Below are positions 22,036 to 29,556 of a stretch of DNA of 31,191 nt, piece after piece. Below the pieces are notes generated by a model. That model saw nothing but the letters and a program-made list of their open reading frames with translations, made no database searches and had not been told where the DNA came from. This DNA comes from Gammaproteobacteria bacterium (GTDB taxonomy: Bacteria; Pseudomonadota; Gammaproteobacteria; S144-34), in contig WGBS01000185.1 of the NCBI GenBank assembly GCA_015494165.1, forward strand, positions 1-31,191, read 5' to 3'. Each line of letters starts with the position of its first letter. The stretch's first letter is position 1. A program made the translations under genes and the position numbers.

Positions 22036-22848
22036 ATGGCGACCGTACCCCAGACACGCCCCACGGGACCCGACGATGCGCTCGTGATCGCCGGGCGCAG
22101 CTACCGCTCGCGCCTGCTCGTGGGCACGGGCAAGTACCGCGACCTCGACGAGACGCGCCGCGCGGTCGAGGCGAGCGGGGCCGAGATCGTCACCGTGGCG
22201 ATCCGCCGCACCAACATCGGGCAGAACCCGGACGAGCCCAACCTGCTCGATGTGCTGCCGCCGGACCGCTACACCATCCTGCCCAACACCGCCGGCTGCT
22301 ACACGGCCGAGGACGCGGTGCGCACCTGCCGCCTCGCGCGCGAGCTGCTCGACGGGCACGCTCTGGTCAAGCTCGAGGTGCTGGGCGACGAGCGCACCCT
22401 CTTCCCGGACGTGATGCAGACCCTCGAGGCCGCCGAGACGCTGGTCGCCGAGGGCTTCGAGGTGATGGTCTACACCAACGACGACCCGGTGATGGCCAGG
22501 CGCTTCGAGGAGATCGGCTGCGTGGCGGTGATGCCGCTCGCCGCTCCCATCGGCTCCGGCCTCGGCATCCAGAACCGCTACAACATCCTCGAGATCGTCG
22601 AGAACGCCAAGGTGCCCATCCTGGTGGACGCGGGCGTGGGCACGGCCTCGGACGCGGCCATCGCCATGGAGCTCGGCTGCGACGGCGTGCTCATGAACAC
22701 GGCGATCGCCGGCGCCCGCGACCCGGTCCTGATGGCCTCGGCCATGCGCAAGGCGGTGGAGGCCGGGCGCGAGGCCTTCCTCGCGGGCCGCATCCCGCGC
22801 AAGCGCTACGCGTCGGCCTCCTCGCCCATCGACGGCACCTTCTTCTGA
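22036..22848 (+). CDS. thiG: thiazole synthase ThiG
   Basis: Condenses 1-deoxy-xylulose 5-phosphate, dehydroglycine and the ThiS thiocarboxylate to the thiazole of thiamine. The 270-residue TIM barrel carries LLVGTGKYRD, VTVAIRR, NTAGCYTAEDAVRTCRLARE, the Schiff-base lysine Lys112 in ALVKLEVLGD, PLAAPIGSGLGI, ILVDAGVGTASDAAIAMELG and CDGVLMNTAIAGA. ACGGAGGAAGC stands before ATG 22036. Second gene of thiS-thiG-trmB, a common gammaproteobacterial order. Confidence 0.96.
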   Translation: MATVPQTRPTGPDDALVIAGRSYRSRLLVGTGKYRDLDETRRAVEASGAEIVTVAIRRTNIGQNPDEPNLLDVLPPDRYTILPNTAGCYTAEDAVRTCRLARELLDGHALVKLEVLGDERTLFPDVMQTLEAAETLVAEGFEVMVYTNDDPVMARRFEEIGCVAVMPLAAPIGSGLGIQNRYNILEIVENAKVPILVDAGVGTASDAAIAMELGCDGVLMNTAIAGARDPVLMASAMRKAVEAGREAFLAGRIPRKRYASASSPIDGTFF

Positions 22849-22877
22849 GCGCCCGCGCGCGGCGGGCACGCACGCGG

Positions 22878-23609
22878 ATGGAGCGCGAGCACGGGAGGCC
22901 CCCGGCGGCGCCGGTGCGCACCTACGTCCGGCGCGAGGGGCGCATGACGCGCGCCCAGCGCCGCGCGCTCGAGACCCTGTGGCCGCGCTACGGCGTCGAG
23001 CCCGGCGAGGGCGTGCTCGACCTCGACGCCGTCTTCGGCCGCCACGCCCCGCGCGCCCTCGAGATCGGCTTCGGCATGGGGGATGCCCTGCTCGCGATGG
23101 CCGCGGCGCGCCCCGGCTGGGACTTCCTCGGCGTCGAGGTCTACCGCCCGGGGGCGGGCAGCCTCATCCGTCGCGCCCACGAGCAGGGGCTGCCGAACAT
23201 CCGCGTGGTGCTGGGCGATGCGGTCGAGCTGCTCGAGCGCCACCTGCCGCCGGCCTCGCTCGACGCCGTCTACGTCTTCTTCCCGGACCCCTGGCCCAAG
23301 AAGCGCCACCACAAGCGCCGCCTCGTGCAGCCGGCCTTCGCCGCGCGCGTGGCGCGGGTGCTGCGGCCCGGCGGCGTGCTGCACCTCGCCACCGACTGGG
23401 AGCCCTACGCCGAGCACATGCTGGCTGTGATGGAGGCGGCGCCGGGCTTCCGCAACGCCGCCGGCCCCGGCCGGTACCTGGAGGGCCGCGGCGAGCGCCC
23501 GGAGACCAAGTTCGAGCGGCGCGGCCGCGCCCTCGGCCACCCGGTGCGCGACCTGCTGTACGTGCGGGAGGCGGGAGACGGGAAACGGGAGACGGGCGGA
23601 GGCCGGTGA
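22878..23609 (+). CDS. trmB: tRNA (guanine-N7-)-methyltransferase TrmB
   Basis: SAM-dependent enzyme forming m7G46 in tRNA. The 243 residues include VRTYVRREGRMTRAQRRALE, the SAM site LEIGFGMGDALL, the acidic GVEVYRPG, and the catalytic signature FFPDPWPKKRHHKRRLVQ. Then come LRPGGVLHLATDWEPYAEHM and TKFERRGRALGHPVRDLLYV. Family members end here. The last about 13 residues (EAGDGKRETGGGR) are encoded by GGGAGACGGG-type repeats that elsewhere in the window lie outside genes, so the original stop has been lost to the repeat. Confidence 0.95.
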   Translation: MEREHGRPPAAPVRTYVRREGRMTRAQRRALETLWPRYGVEPGEGVLDLDAVFGRHAPRALEIGFGMGDALLAMAAARPGWDFLGVEVYRPGAGSLIRRAHEQGLPNIRVVLGDAVELLERHLPPASLDAVYVFFPDPWPKKRHHKRRLVQPAFAARVARVLRPGGVLHLATDWEPYAEHMLAVMEAAPGFRNAAGPGRYLEGRGERPETKFERRGRALGHPVRDLLYVREAGDGKRETGGGR

Positions 23610-23612
23610 CGG
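23570..23612 (+). repeat. GGGAGACGGG repeats overlapping the end of trmB
   Basis: GCGGGAGACGGGAAACGGGA followed by GACGGGCGG, then CCGGTGACGGCCGG. It is the same unit family as at 3672-3906. Here it is partly translated as the TrmB tail. Confidence 0.6.
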
Positions 23613-23662
23613 CCGGGCCGGTCCCCCGCGGCGGCGCGTGGCGCCCCGGCGGCCCTTTCCCC

Positions 23663-23668
23663 TAAAAT
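23663..23668 (+). promoter_or_regulatory. -10 box of phosphoribulokinase
   Basis: TAAAAT after CCCC. The predicted leader is about 100 nt and strongly GC-rich; it contains a possible hairpin between about 23685 and 23755. Confidence 0.5.
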
Positions 23669-23772
23669 GCCGCGCTCCGGCCGCCCGCCCCGCCGCGGCG
23701 GCCCACCGGATCCGCGGCCCCGCCAGCCCTGGACGGCGGGGCGGCCAAACTCGAGAGCACGGGGGGAAAGGC

Positions 23773-24648
23773 ATGTCCAAGAAGCACCCGATCATCGCGG
23801 TCACCGGCTCCTCGGGCGCCGGCACCACCACGGTCAAGGTCGCCTTCGAGCACCTGTTCCGGCGCATGGGGATCAACCCGGTCATCGTCGAGGGCGACAG
23901 CTTCCACCGCTACGACCGCTACGAGATGAAGGAGGCCATCGCCAAGGCCCAGGCCGAGGGGCGCAACCTCAGCCACTTCGGGCCCGAGGGCAACCTCTTC
24001 GACAAGCTCGAGGAGCTGTTCCGGACCTACGCCGAGACCGGCACCGGCATGCGCCGCTTCTACCTCCACAGCCAGGAGGAGGCCGAGCCCTACGGCCAGA
24101 AGCCCGGCACCTTCACCCCCTGGGAGCCCATCCCAGAGGGCACGGACCTGCTCTTCTACGAGGGCCTGCACGGAGGGGTGGTTACGGACGAGGTCAACGT
24201 CGCCCAGCACGTGGACCTGCTCATCGGCGTGGTGCCGATCGTCAACCTCGAGTGGATCCAGAAGATCCACCGCGACGCCAAGGAGCGCGGCTACTCGCCC
24301 GAGGCCATCGTGGACACCATCCTGCGGCGCATGCCGGACTACGTGCGCTACATCACGCCGCAGTTCTCGCGCACGGACATCAACTTCCAGCGCGTGCCGA
24401 CCGTCGACACCTCCAACCCCTTCATCGCGCGCGACATCCCCACGCCCGACGAGAGCTTCGTGGTGATCCGCTTCCGCAACCCGAAGGGCGTGGACTTCCC
24501 CTACCTGCTCAACATGATCCACAACTCCTTCATGTCGCGGCCCAACACCATCGTCGTCCCCGGCGGCAAGATGGGCTTCGCCATGGAGCTCATCCTCCAG
24601 CCCATCCTCGAGCGCATCATGGAGGAAAAGCGCAAGGCGGGCGGCTGA
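23773..24648 (+). CDS. phosphoribulokinase
   Basis: Converts ribulose 5-phosphate to ribulose 1,5-bisphosphate, the committed Calvin-cycle step feeding RubisCO. The 291 residues match the bacterial (octameric, CbbP/PrkB) class: Walker A TGSSGAGTTTV at 11-21, VEGDSFHRYDRYEM, NLSHFGPEGNLFDKLEELFR, YGQKPGTFTPWEPIPEGTDL, LFYEGLHGG (acidic metal site), LLIGVVPIVNLEWIQKIHRD, RRMPDYVRYITPQFSRTDIN, and PGGKMGFAMELI. There are no plant-type redox cysteines. ATG 23773 follows GGGGGGAAAGG. No RubisCO or cbb genes adjoin it, so it stands alone with its own promoter. E. coli PrkB is a close relative of unproven activity, so autotrophy is a strong inference only. Confidence 0.93.
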   Translation: MSKKHPIIAVTGSSGAGTTTVKVAFEHLFRRMGINPVIVEGDSFHRYDRYEMKEAIAKAQAEGRNLSHFGPEGNLFDKLEELFRTYAETGTGMRRFYLHSQEEAEPYGQKPGTFTPWEPIPEGTDLLFYEGLHGGVVTDEVNVAQHVDLLIGVVPIVNLEWIQKIHRDAKERGYSPEAIVDTILRRMPDYVRYITPQFSRTDINFQRVPTVDTSNPFIARDIPTPDESFVVIRFRNPKGVDFPYLLNMIHNSFMSRPNTIVVPGGKMGFAMELILQPILERIMEEKRKAGG

Positions 24649-24667
24649 GCAGGCCTGGGTCCGCGGA

Positions 24668-24683
24668 GCGGGCTACGGCCCGC
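24668..24683. terminator. hairpin between convergent prk and HPP genes
   Basis: GCGGGC-TACG-GCCCGC is a six-pair stem overlapping the HPP stop codon. No T-tract is present, so termination is only possible. Confidence 0.25.
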
Positions 24684-25644
24684 CGCCCCGTCGCGCCGCC
24701 GGCCCCTCGGGCGCGCCACCGCCGGGCCCCGCGCGGCGCCAGTTCTCGTCGTCGCGGTAGACCTCGTGGCGCGCCCAGCGCGCGAAGCTGCGCGCGTCGG
24801 TGACGCCGCTCGTGCGCCGCCCCGCGCCGGCGACGACCTTGTAGACGATCTGCCGCTCCGCGGGCGGCCGCGACTCGTCCCAGTCCACGATCTGGCGCAC
24901 CGACCAGGCCTCCCCGAACGCGCCGTTGCTGTAGCAGGCGCCGAGGCGCAGGTCCTCGGGCCGCAGCCCGGGCCCGGCCCCCGCGCCGCGCGTGGCGAGC
25001 TCGTAGATGCGCAGCAGGTCGGCCTCGCTCACGTCCATGAAGGTGTCGAGCTGGCTGAGGGCGTAGACGAAGCGCTCGTGGGGAATGGCCGGCGGACCTT
25101 CGCGCCGCGCGCGCGGCGCGAGCGCGAGCGGGTAGCGGCGCCAGCGGAAGGGCAGGTTCCAGGCCACGGCCGCGAGCACGATGGCGAGCGCATCCAGGCC
25201 CACGGGGCGCAGCACGTAGCCGAAGCCGACGTCGTGCACGGCGGCGCCGAGCAGGACCGCCGAGAGTGCCGTAGCCCCGCCCGGCGGGTGGATGCAGCGC
25301 GCGTAGTGCATCACGAGCACCGCCAGCGCCACGGCGAGCGGCCCCGCCACCAGCGGCTGCGGGACCGCCAGCGCCACCGCCACGCCCACCACGGCGGAGA
25401 GCAGGTGCCCGCCGAGCACCGGCCAGGGCTGGGCCAGCGGGCTGTGCGGCACGGCGAAGAGCAGCACCGCCGAGGCGCCCATGGAGGCGACGACGAGCGG
25501 CCCGCCCGGTGCCATCGCCCCGGCCCAGGCGAGGGCGAAGACGGTCAGGATGCCGACGAAGGCGCCCCCGCCCGAGACCCAGCGCTCGGTATGGCTGACG
25601 CGCTGCCGCTCGACGCCGAGCACCTCGAGCCACCGCCATGCCAT
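24673..25644 (-). CDS. HPP-family membrane protein with C-terminal soluble extension
   Basis: A 323-residue protein. Residues about 20-165 form the four-to-six-segment HPP membrane domain, with the naming motif HPPGGATAL at 119-127 and VASMGASAVLLFAVP at 52-66. Some cyanobacterial HPP proteins transport nitrite, but most members are uncharacterised. About 150 residues of soluble sequence follow (HERFVYALSQLDTFMDVSEADL, YSNGAFGEAWSVRQIVDW, then RQIVYKVVAGAGRRTSGV, FARWARHEVYRDDENWRR). This is not part of the basic HPP domain and I do not recognise it. ATG 25644 was chosen; AGGGG lies just upstream. It ends convergently 24 bp from phosphoribulokinase, over a short GCGGGC/GCCCGC hairpin. Confidence 0.85.
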   Translation of the reverse strand: MAWRWLEVLGVERQRVSHTERWVSGGGAFVGILTVFALAWAGAMAPGGPLVVASMGASAVLLFAVPHSPLAQPWPVLGGHLLSAVVGVAVALAVPQPLVAGPLAVALAVLVMHYARCIHPPGGATALSAVLLGAAVHDVGFGYVLRPVGLDALAIVLAAVAWNLPFRWRRYPLALAPRARREGPPAIPHERFVYALSQLDTFMDVSEADLLRIYELATRGAGAGPGLRPEDLRLGACYSNGAFGEAWSVRQIVDWDESRPPAERQIVYKVVAGAGRRTSGVTDARSFARWARHEVYRDDENWRRAGPGGGAPEGPAARRGGGP

Positions 25645-25683
25645 GCCCCTGCCCTCCCGCGTGCCAGGAACCGGAGGGCCGCC

Positions 25684-25704
25684 ATTGTAGCGGCCTGCTA
25701 GAAT
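25684..25704. promoter_or_regulatory. back-to-back divergent -10 boxes (HPP and FIST)
   Basis: The minus-strand TACAAT (25689 to 25684) serves the HPP gene. The plus-strand TGC-TAGAAT (25699-25704) serves the FIST gene. Only nine bases separate them, so each -35 region overlaps the other transcription unit and the two genes are probably regulated together or compete for polymerase. Confidence 0.6.
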
Positions 25705-25737
25705 GGGAATCCGGACCGTTTCCGGGCGGAGCCCTCC

Positions 25738-26877
25738 ATGTCCACGCATCCCCAGGCCGCGCCCGCGCGCGAGCCCTTCCCCGCAGGCGCCTCCACCGCC
25801 GGCGAGTGGCGCGAGGCGGTGCGCGAGTGCGCGCGCGCCATCGGCCGCGGCCACGGCGCCGGCCTCGGCTTCGTCTACGCGACCGACGCCTGGGCCGACG
25901 CCTTCCCCGCCATCGTCGGCGCGCTGCGCGAGGAGACGGGCATCGAGCACTGGGCGGGCACGGTCGGCAGCGGCATCTGCTGGACCGGCCACGAGCACTA
26001 CGAGCGCCCGGGGCTCGCCGTCATGGCCGCACCGCTCCCCCCGGAGCGCTGGCGCCTGCTGCCGCCCTTGCGCGAGGACCTGAGCGCGCTCGCCGAGCAC
26101 GCCGACTGGCTCGGGCGCCTGGAGAGCTGCCTCGGCGTGGTCCACGGCGACCCGCACAACCCCCACCTGCCGCGCCTCATCGGCCAGCTCGCCACGGTGC
26201 TGCCGAACGGCTTCCTGGTGGGCGGGCTCACCTCCTCGCGCGGCCGCCACGTGCAGGTGGCGGGCGCGACCGCCGAGGGCTGCCTCTCGGGCGTGCTCCT
26301 CGACGGCGCCCTCGGGGTGCGCACCGCGCTCAGCCAGGGCTGCACCCCCATCGGCCAGCGCCACGTGGTCACCGAGTGCGAGCGCAACATCCTCATCGGC
26401 ATCGACGGCCGCCCGGCGCTCGACGTCTTCGAGGAGGAGATCGGCGAGGTGCTGGCGCGCGACCTGCGCCGCGCGGCGGGCTACATCTTCGCGGGCTTCC
26501 CCGTCCCCGGCGACGACACCGGCGACTACCTGGTCCGCAACATCGTGGGCGTCGACACCCGCCACCGCCTGCTCGCGGTGGGCGAGCTGCTCGAGCCCGG
26601 CCAGCCGCTGCTGTTCTGCCGGCGCGACGCCAACACCGCCTGGCGCGACCTCGAGCGCATGGCCGACGAGCTCGCCGCCCGCCTCGACCACCCGCCGCGC
26701 GGGGCGCTCTACTTCTCCTGCCTGGGGCGCGGCCGCCACACCTTCGGCGAGGGCTCGCGCGAGCTCGGCCTCATCCGCGAGCGCCTCGGCGAGGTGCCGC
26801 TGGTCGGCTTCTTCGCCAACGGCGAGATCCACCGCGACCGCCTCTACGGCTGGACCGGCGTGCTGGCCGTCTTCTGA
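25738..26877 (+). CDS. FIST-domain sensor protein
   Basis: A 379-residue protein with N- and C-terminal FIST halves, proposed to bind small ligands such as amino acids in signalling. The N half includes GLGFVYATDAWADAFPAIVGAL, HWAGTVGSGICWTGHEHYERPG and GFLVGGLTSSRG. A GVRTALSQGCTPIGQRHVVT segment joins to the C half, with NTAWRDLERMADELAARL, GALYFSCLGRGRHTFGEGSRELGLIRERL, VPLVGFFANGEIHRDRLYGWTGVLAVF, a very typical FIST ending. There is no output domain, so it would signal through a partner. ATG 25738 follows its own promoter; tas lies 17 nt downstream, probably co-transcribed. Confidence 0.88.
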   Translation: MSTHPQAAPAREPFPAGASTAGEWREAVRECARAIGRGHGAGLGFVYATDAWADAFPAIVGALREETGIEHWAGTVGSGICWTGHEHYERPGLAVMAAPLPPERWRLLPPLREDLSALAEHADWLGRLESCLGVVHGDPHNPHLPRLIGQLATVLPNGFLVGGLTSSRGRHVQVAGATAEGCLSGVLLDGALGVRTALSQGCTPIGQRHVVTECERNILIGIDGRPALDVFEEEIGEVLARDLRRAAGYIFAGFPVPGDDTGDYLVRNIVGVDTRHRLLAVGELLEPGQPLLFCRRDANTAWRDLERMADELAARLDHPPRGALYFSCLGRGRHTFGEGSRELGLIRERLGEVPLVGFFANGEIHRDRLYGWTGVLAVF

Positions 26878-26894
26878 GCGCGACGGGAGCCGCC

Positions 26895-27938
26895 ATGGAG
26901 CGCCGCCCCCTCGGCGACAGCGGCATCGAGGTGAGCGTGCTCGCCCTGGGCACCATGACCTTCGGCGAGCAGAACACCGAGGCCGAGGCCCACGCCCAGC
27001 TCGACCGCGCCCTCGACGCCGGCGTCAACCTGATCGACACCGCAGAGATGTACCCGGTGCCGCCGCGCGCGGCCACGCAGGGCGAGACCGAGGCCATCAT
27101 CGGCCGCTGGCTGGCGAAGGCGCCCGGGCGGCGCGACCGCGTGGTCCTCGCCACCAAGGTGAGCGGGCGCGCCGACTGGCTGCCCTGGATCCGCGGGGGG
27201 CCGAGGCTCGCCGCCGCCCACGTGCGCGCCGCCCTCGAGGGGAGCCTCAGGCGCCTGCGCACCGACCATGTGGACCTCTACCAGGTGCACTGGCCGGACC
27301 GCAGCACCAACTTCTTCGGCCGTCTCGGCTACACGCCGGAGCCGGACCCGCCGGACGTGGTGCCGATCGAGGAGACGCTCGAGACGCTGGCGGCGCTGGC
27401 GCGCGAGGGCAAGGTGCGCGCCATCGGCGTCTCCAACGAGACGCCCTGGGGCGTGATGCGCTGGCTGCACGCGGCCGAGCGGGCGGGGCTCCCGCGCATC
27501 GCCTCCATCCAGAACCCCTACAGCCTGCTCAACCGCACCTACGAGATCGGGCTCGCCGAGATCTCCCACCGCGAGGGCGTGGGGCTGCTCGCCTACTCGC
27601 CGCTCGGCTTCGGTGTGCTCACGGGCAAGTACCTTGGCGGGGCGCGGCCGCCAAGGGCGAGGCTCACCCTGTATCCGGACTATCGCCGCTACAGCTCGCC
27701 GGAGGCCGAGCGCGCCACGGCCGAGTACGTGGCGCTCGCCCGCCGCCACGGCCTCGATCCCGCGCAGATGGCGCTCGCCTACGTGCGCACGCGCCCCTTC
27801 GTGACCTCGGTCATCCTCGGCGCCACCACCATGGAGCAGCTCGAGGCCGATCTCGCGAGCGCCGACCTCGAGCTGCCGCCAGAGGTGCTCGAGGGCATCG
27901 AGGCCATCCACGCGCGCCAGCCCAACCCCGCTCCCTAG
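26895..27938 (+). CDS. tas: NADP(H)-dependent aldo-keto reductase (Tas-like)
   Basis: A 347-residue aldo/keto reductase matching E. coli Tas in length and sequence. RPLGDSGIEVSVLALGTMTF, GEQNTEAEAHAQLDRALDAG, NLIDTAEMYPVPP (catalytic Asp and Tyr), TQGETEAIIGRWL, VVLATKVSG (Lys), and HVDLYQVHWPDRSTNFFG (His) give the full tetrad. Then IQNPYSLLNRTYEIGLAEIS, GLLAYSPLGFGVLTGKY and VTSVILGATTMEQLEADL, the NADP-binding end. It has GGGAG before ATG 26895. The natural substrate is not established. Same operon as the FIST gene. Confidence 0.92.
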   Translation: MERRPLGDSGIEVSVLALGTMTFGEQNTEAEAHAQLDRALDAGVNLIDTAEMYPVPPRAATQGETEAIIGRWLAKAPGRRDRVVLATKVSGRADWLPWIRGGPRLAAAHVRAALEGSLRRLRTDHVDLYQVHWPDRSTNFFGRLGYTPEPDPPDVVPIEETLETLAALAREGKVRAIGVSNETPWGVMRWLHAAERAGLPRIASIQNPYSLLNRTYEIGLAEISHREGVGLLAYSPLGFGVLTGKYLGGARPPRARLTLYPDYRRYSSPEAERATAEYVALARRHGLDPAQMALAYVRTRPFVTSVILGATTMEQLEADLASADLELPPEVLEGIEAIHARQPNPAP

Positions 27939-27955
27939 CCCGCGGACCGCGCGGG
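27939..27955. terminator. hairpin between convergent tas and cNMP-rhodanese genes
   Basis: CCCGCG-GACCG-CGCGGG begins one base after the tas stop codon, a six-pair stem of high GC. No T-run follows on either strand. Confidence 0.35.
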
Positions 27956-27973
27956 GGCGGGGGCGCGCTGCCG

Positions 27974-29056
27974 TCAGACGACCCGGAACTGCGGCAAGGC
28001 CTGGAGGCCGCCGCGCAGCACGCTCACCTCGATGCCGCGCTGCATGAGCAGGAAGGCCGCGGCCGAGGCGCGCCGCCCGGTGCGGCAGTAGCACACGTAG
28101 TGCGTGCCGGGGTCGAGCTCGTCGAGCCGCAGCCTGAGCTCGTGCAGCGGCAGGTTGACCGCGCCCGGCAGGTGGAAGCGGTGGAACTCCTTGGCGTGGC
28201 GCACGTCGAGCCAGCGCGCACCGGCGTTGACGCGCCGGCGCGCCTCGTCGGCCTCGATCCAGTGCAGCACGGGCTCCTTGAGCAGCGTGTCGAAGTCCTG
28301 CTTCGACAGGCGCAGCAGCACGCCGTCTGTCTCCATGGTGACGGTGGCGTTGCGCCGCCCCTCCGAGAGCAGCGCCTCCTCGCCGAAGCCCGCCCCCTGC
28401 GACAGGCGCGCGAGCTCGATGGTGCGCGTCACGCGCGCGCGCCCCTGGTCGATCAGATAGTAGTAGTCGCCCCGCTCGCCCTGGCGTACGACGACGTCGC
28501 CGGCGCGCACCGGCACGCGCTCGATGCGCTCGAGCAGCCGGCGCAGGTTGGCCGGCGGCACCGCCCGGAAGGGCAGGGCGCGAAGGAGCCGCCGCAGCCG
28601 GCGCCCCGCCTCCCCGTCCTCGCGCGTGTCCTCTCCGCCCGCGCCCTCCAGGGCCGTGATCTGGTCCCAGGTGAGCATGTAGTCGAGGAGGTTTGCGTCG
28701 ACGCGCAGCACCGTCACCGCCGTCATCGCCACGGCTGTCGCGCGCCGCGGCTGGCGGTCGCCGAGGGGATGGCGCGCCTCCTCGGTGCCGGCCTTGACGA
28801 TGCGCTCGGCGTCCTCCTCCGGGAAGAGCAGCCGCACCTGCCCCGAGAGCAGATAGAGCGCCTGGTTGTCGAGCTCCCCGCGCCGGAAGAGCACCGTCCC
28901 CGCCGGCTGGCTGTCGAGGCTCGCCAGGGAGACGAGCTCCTCGAGGCGCTCGTCGGAGAGGCTGCTCAGGGGCACCAGCTCGCGCAGCGCCGCCCGCTCC
29001 GGCAGCAGGCCGCGGGGCTCCGGCGCGGCCCCGCCCTCGCGCACCTCGTGCATCAT
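27974..29056 (-). CDS. double cyclic-nucleotide-binding domain / rhodanese fusion protein
   Basis: A 360-residue protein with three domains and no DNA-binding motif. The first cNMP-like beta-roll is at about 30-125 (LASLDSQPAGTVLFRRGELD, YLLSGQVRLLFPEEDAERIV). The second is at about 155-255 (RVPVRAGDVVVRQGERGDYY, YLIDQGRARVTRTIEL, GFGEEALLSEGRRNATVTM). The second keeps a GFGEEALL phosphate-cassette-like segment with R-x-A. The rhodanese domain is at about 265-360 (WLDVRHAKEFHRFHLPGAVN) with loop Cys324 in CYCRTGRR and GG in the end motif LRGGLQAL. It is likely a cytoplasmic sulfurtransferase gated by a nucleotide or redox signal. ATG 29056 was chosen for its GGAGGTGA. A CRP-like site lies at the expected -40 position upstream. 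Confidence 0.87.
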   Translation of the reverse strand: MMHEVREGGAAPEPRGLLPERAALRELVPLSSLSDERLEELVSLASLDSQPAGTVLFRRGELDNQALYLLSGQVRLLFPEEDAERIVKAGTEEARHPLGDRQPRRATAVAMTAVTVLRVDANLLDYMLTWDQITALEGAGGEDTREDGEAGRRLRRLLRALPFRAVPPANLRRLLERIERVPVRAGDVVVRQGERGDYYYLIDQGRARVTRTIELARLSQGAGFGEEALLSEGRRNATVTMETDGVLLRLSKQDFDTLLKEPVLHWIEADEARRRVNAGARWLDVRHAKEFHRFHLPGAVNLPLHELRLRLDELDPGTHYVCYCRTGRRASAAAFLLMQRGIEVSVLRGGLQALPQFRVV

Positions 29057-29165
29057 GGCGCTCACCTCCATCCGCGCGGGGCCGCCGGCGCACGGCCGGC
29101 CCCGCGCTCGTGTTCTTGTTGTTCTCCCTCCCGCCGGCGCGGAGGCCAGCGTCACGGAACTCTCC

Positions 29166-29171
29166 ATGCTA
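29166..29171 (-). promoter_or_regulatory. -10 box of the cNMP-rhodanese gene
   Basis: Minus-strand TAGCAT. The leader would be about 100 nt and contains a strong GC hairpin (GGGGCCGGC / GCCGGCGGCCCC area, 29080-29105). Confidence 0.45.
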
Positions 29172-29192
29172 GGCACCGCCGCGCGCGCTGCC

Positions 29193-29206
29193 GTGACGGC
29201 GGTCAC
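29193..29206. promoter_or_regulatory. CRP-like palindrome GTGA-N6-TCAC
   Basis: GTGACGGCGGTCAC has the CRP half-sites GTGA and TCAC with the exact N6 spacing, and outer bases c/g. Its centre is about 40 bp upstream of the predicted cNMP-rhodanese start, the class II activator position. It is also about 53 bp upstream of the start for the divergent 75-residue gene. Confidence 0.5.
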
Positions 29207-29218
29207 GCCGCGCGGCTC

Positions 29219-29246
29219 TTGAAGGGCCACCCGGCGCGGCTATATT
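29219..29246 (+). promoter_or_regulatory. sigma-70 promoter of the 75-residue protein
   Basis: TTGAAG (29219-29224) and TATATT (29241-29246) with a 16-bp spacer; the start would be near 29253. Confidence 0.65.
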
Positions 29247-29288
29247 CACGGTAGAGCCCCTTGTCCTGTCGCAAGAGGAGGTGACGTC

Positions 29289-29516
29289 ATGATCGTCTCC
29301 ACCACCGATCCCATCACGGGCCGCGACATCAAGGACCCCGAGAACCACCCCTACGTCATCGAGGGCGAGGGCGAGATGGCGGTGAAGATCTACTTCGAGT
29401 CCGAGGAGACCAAGCGCCAGTACCTCGAGCTCGAGGTGGAGAACCCCGCCAAGCACTTCGAGCACAGCCTCGACAACCCCGCGGGGATGGGCCCCGGCGA
29501 CACCAAGCACGTCTGA
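29289..29516 (+). CDS. 75-residue acidic conserved-looking protein
   Basis: A small soluble acidic protein of unknown function. It begins IVSTTDPITGRDIKDPENHP with YVIEGEGEMAVKIYFES, then ETKRQYLELEVENPAKHFEH and a flexible tail SLDNPAGMGPGDTKHV. Amino-acid use is balanced and unlike shadow frames. AAGAGGAGG precedes the ATG, and the upstream promoter is one of the best here, so it is probably well expressed. No Cys and no membrane segment. Confidence 0.82.
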   Translation: MIVSTTDPITGRDIKDPENHPYVIEGEGEMAVKIYFESEETKRQYLELEVENPAKHFEHSLDNPAGMGPGDTKHV

Positions 29517-29523
29517 GGCCGGA

Positions 29524-29548
29524 GCCCGCCGGCGCGGGGCCGGCGGGC
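29524..29548 (+). terminator. perfect 10-bp GC hairpin after the 75-residue gene
   Basis: GCCCGCCGGC-GCGGG-GCCGGCGGGC. It starts 7 nt after the stop and ends 8 nt before the tetR ATG, so it could terminate or attenuate read-through and also mask the tetR ribosome-binding region. No T-run. Confidence 0.4.
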
Positions 29549-29556
29549 CGACCGTC

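Noticed and set aside
26844..29093. 749-residue minus-strand frame
   Set aside because: Out-of-frame reading across tas and the cNMP-rhodanese gene; composition is typical of shadow frames.
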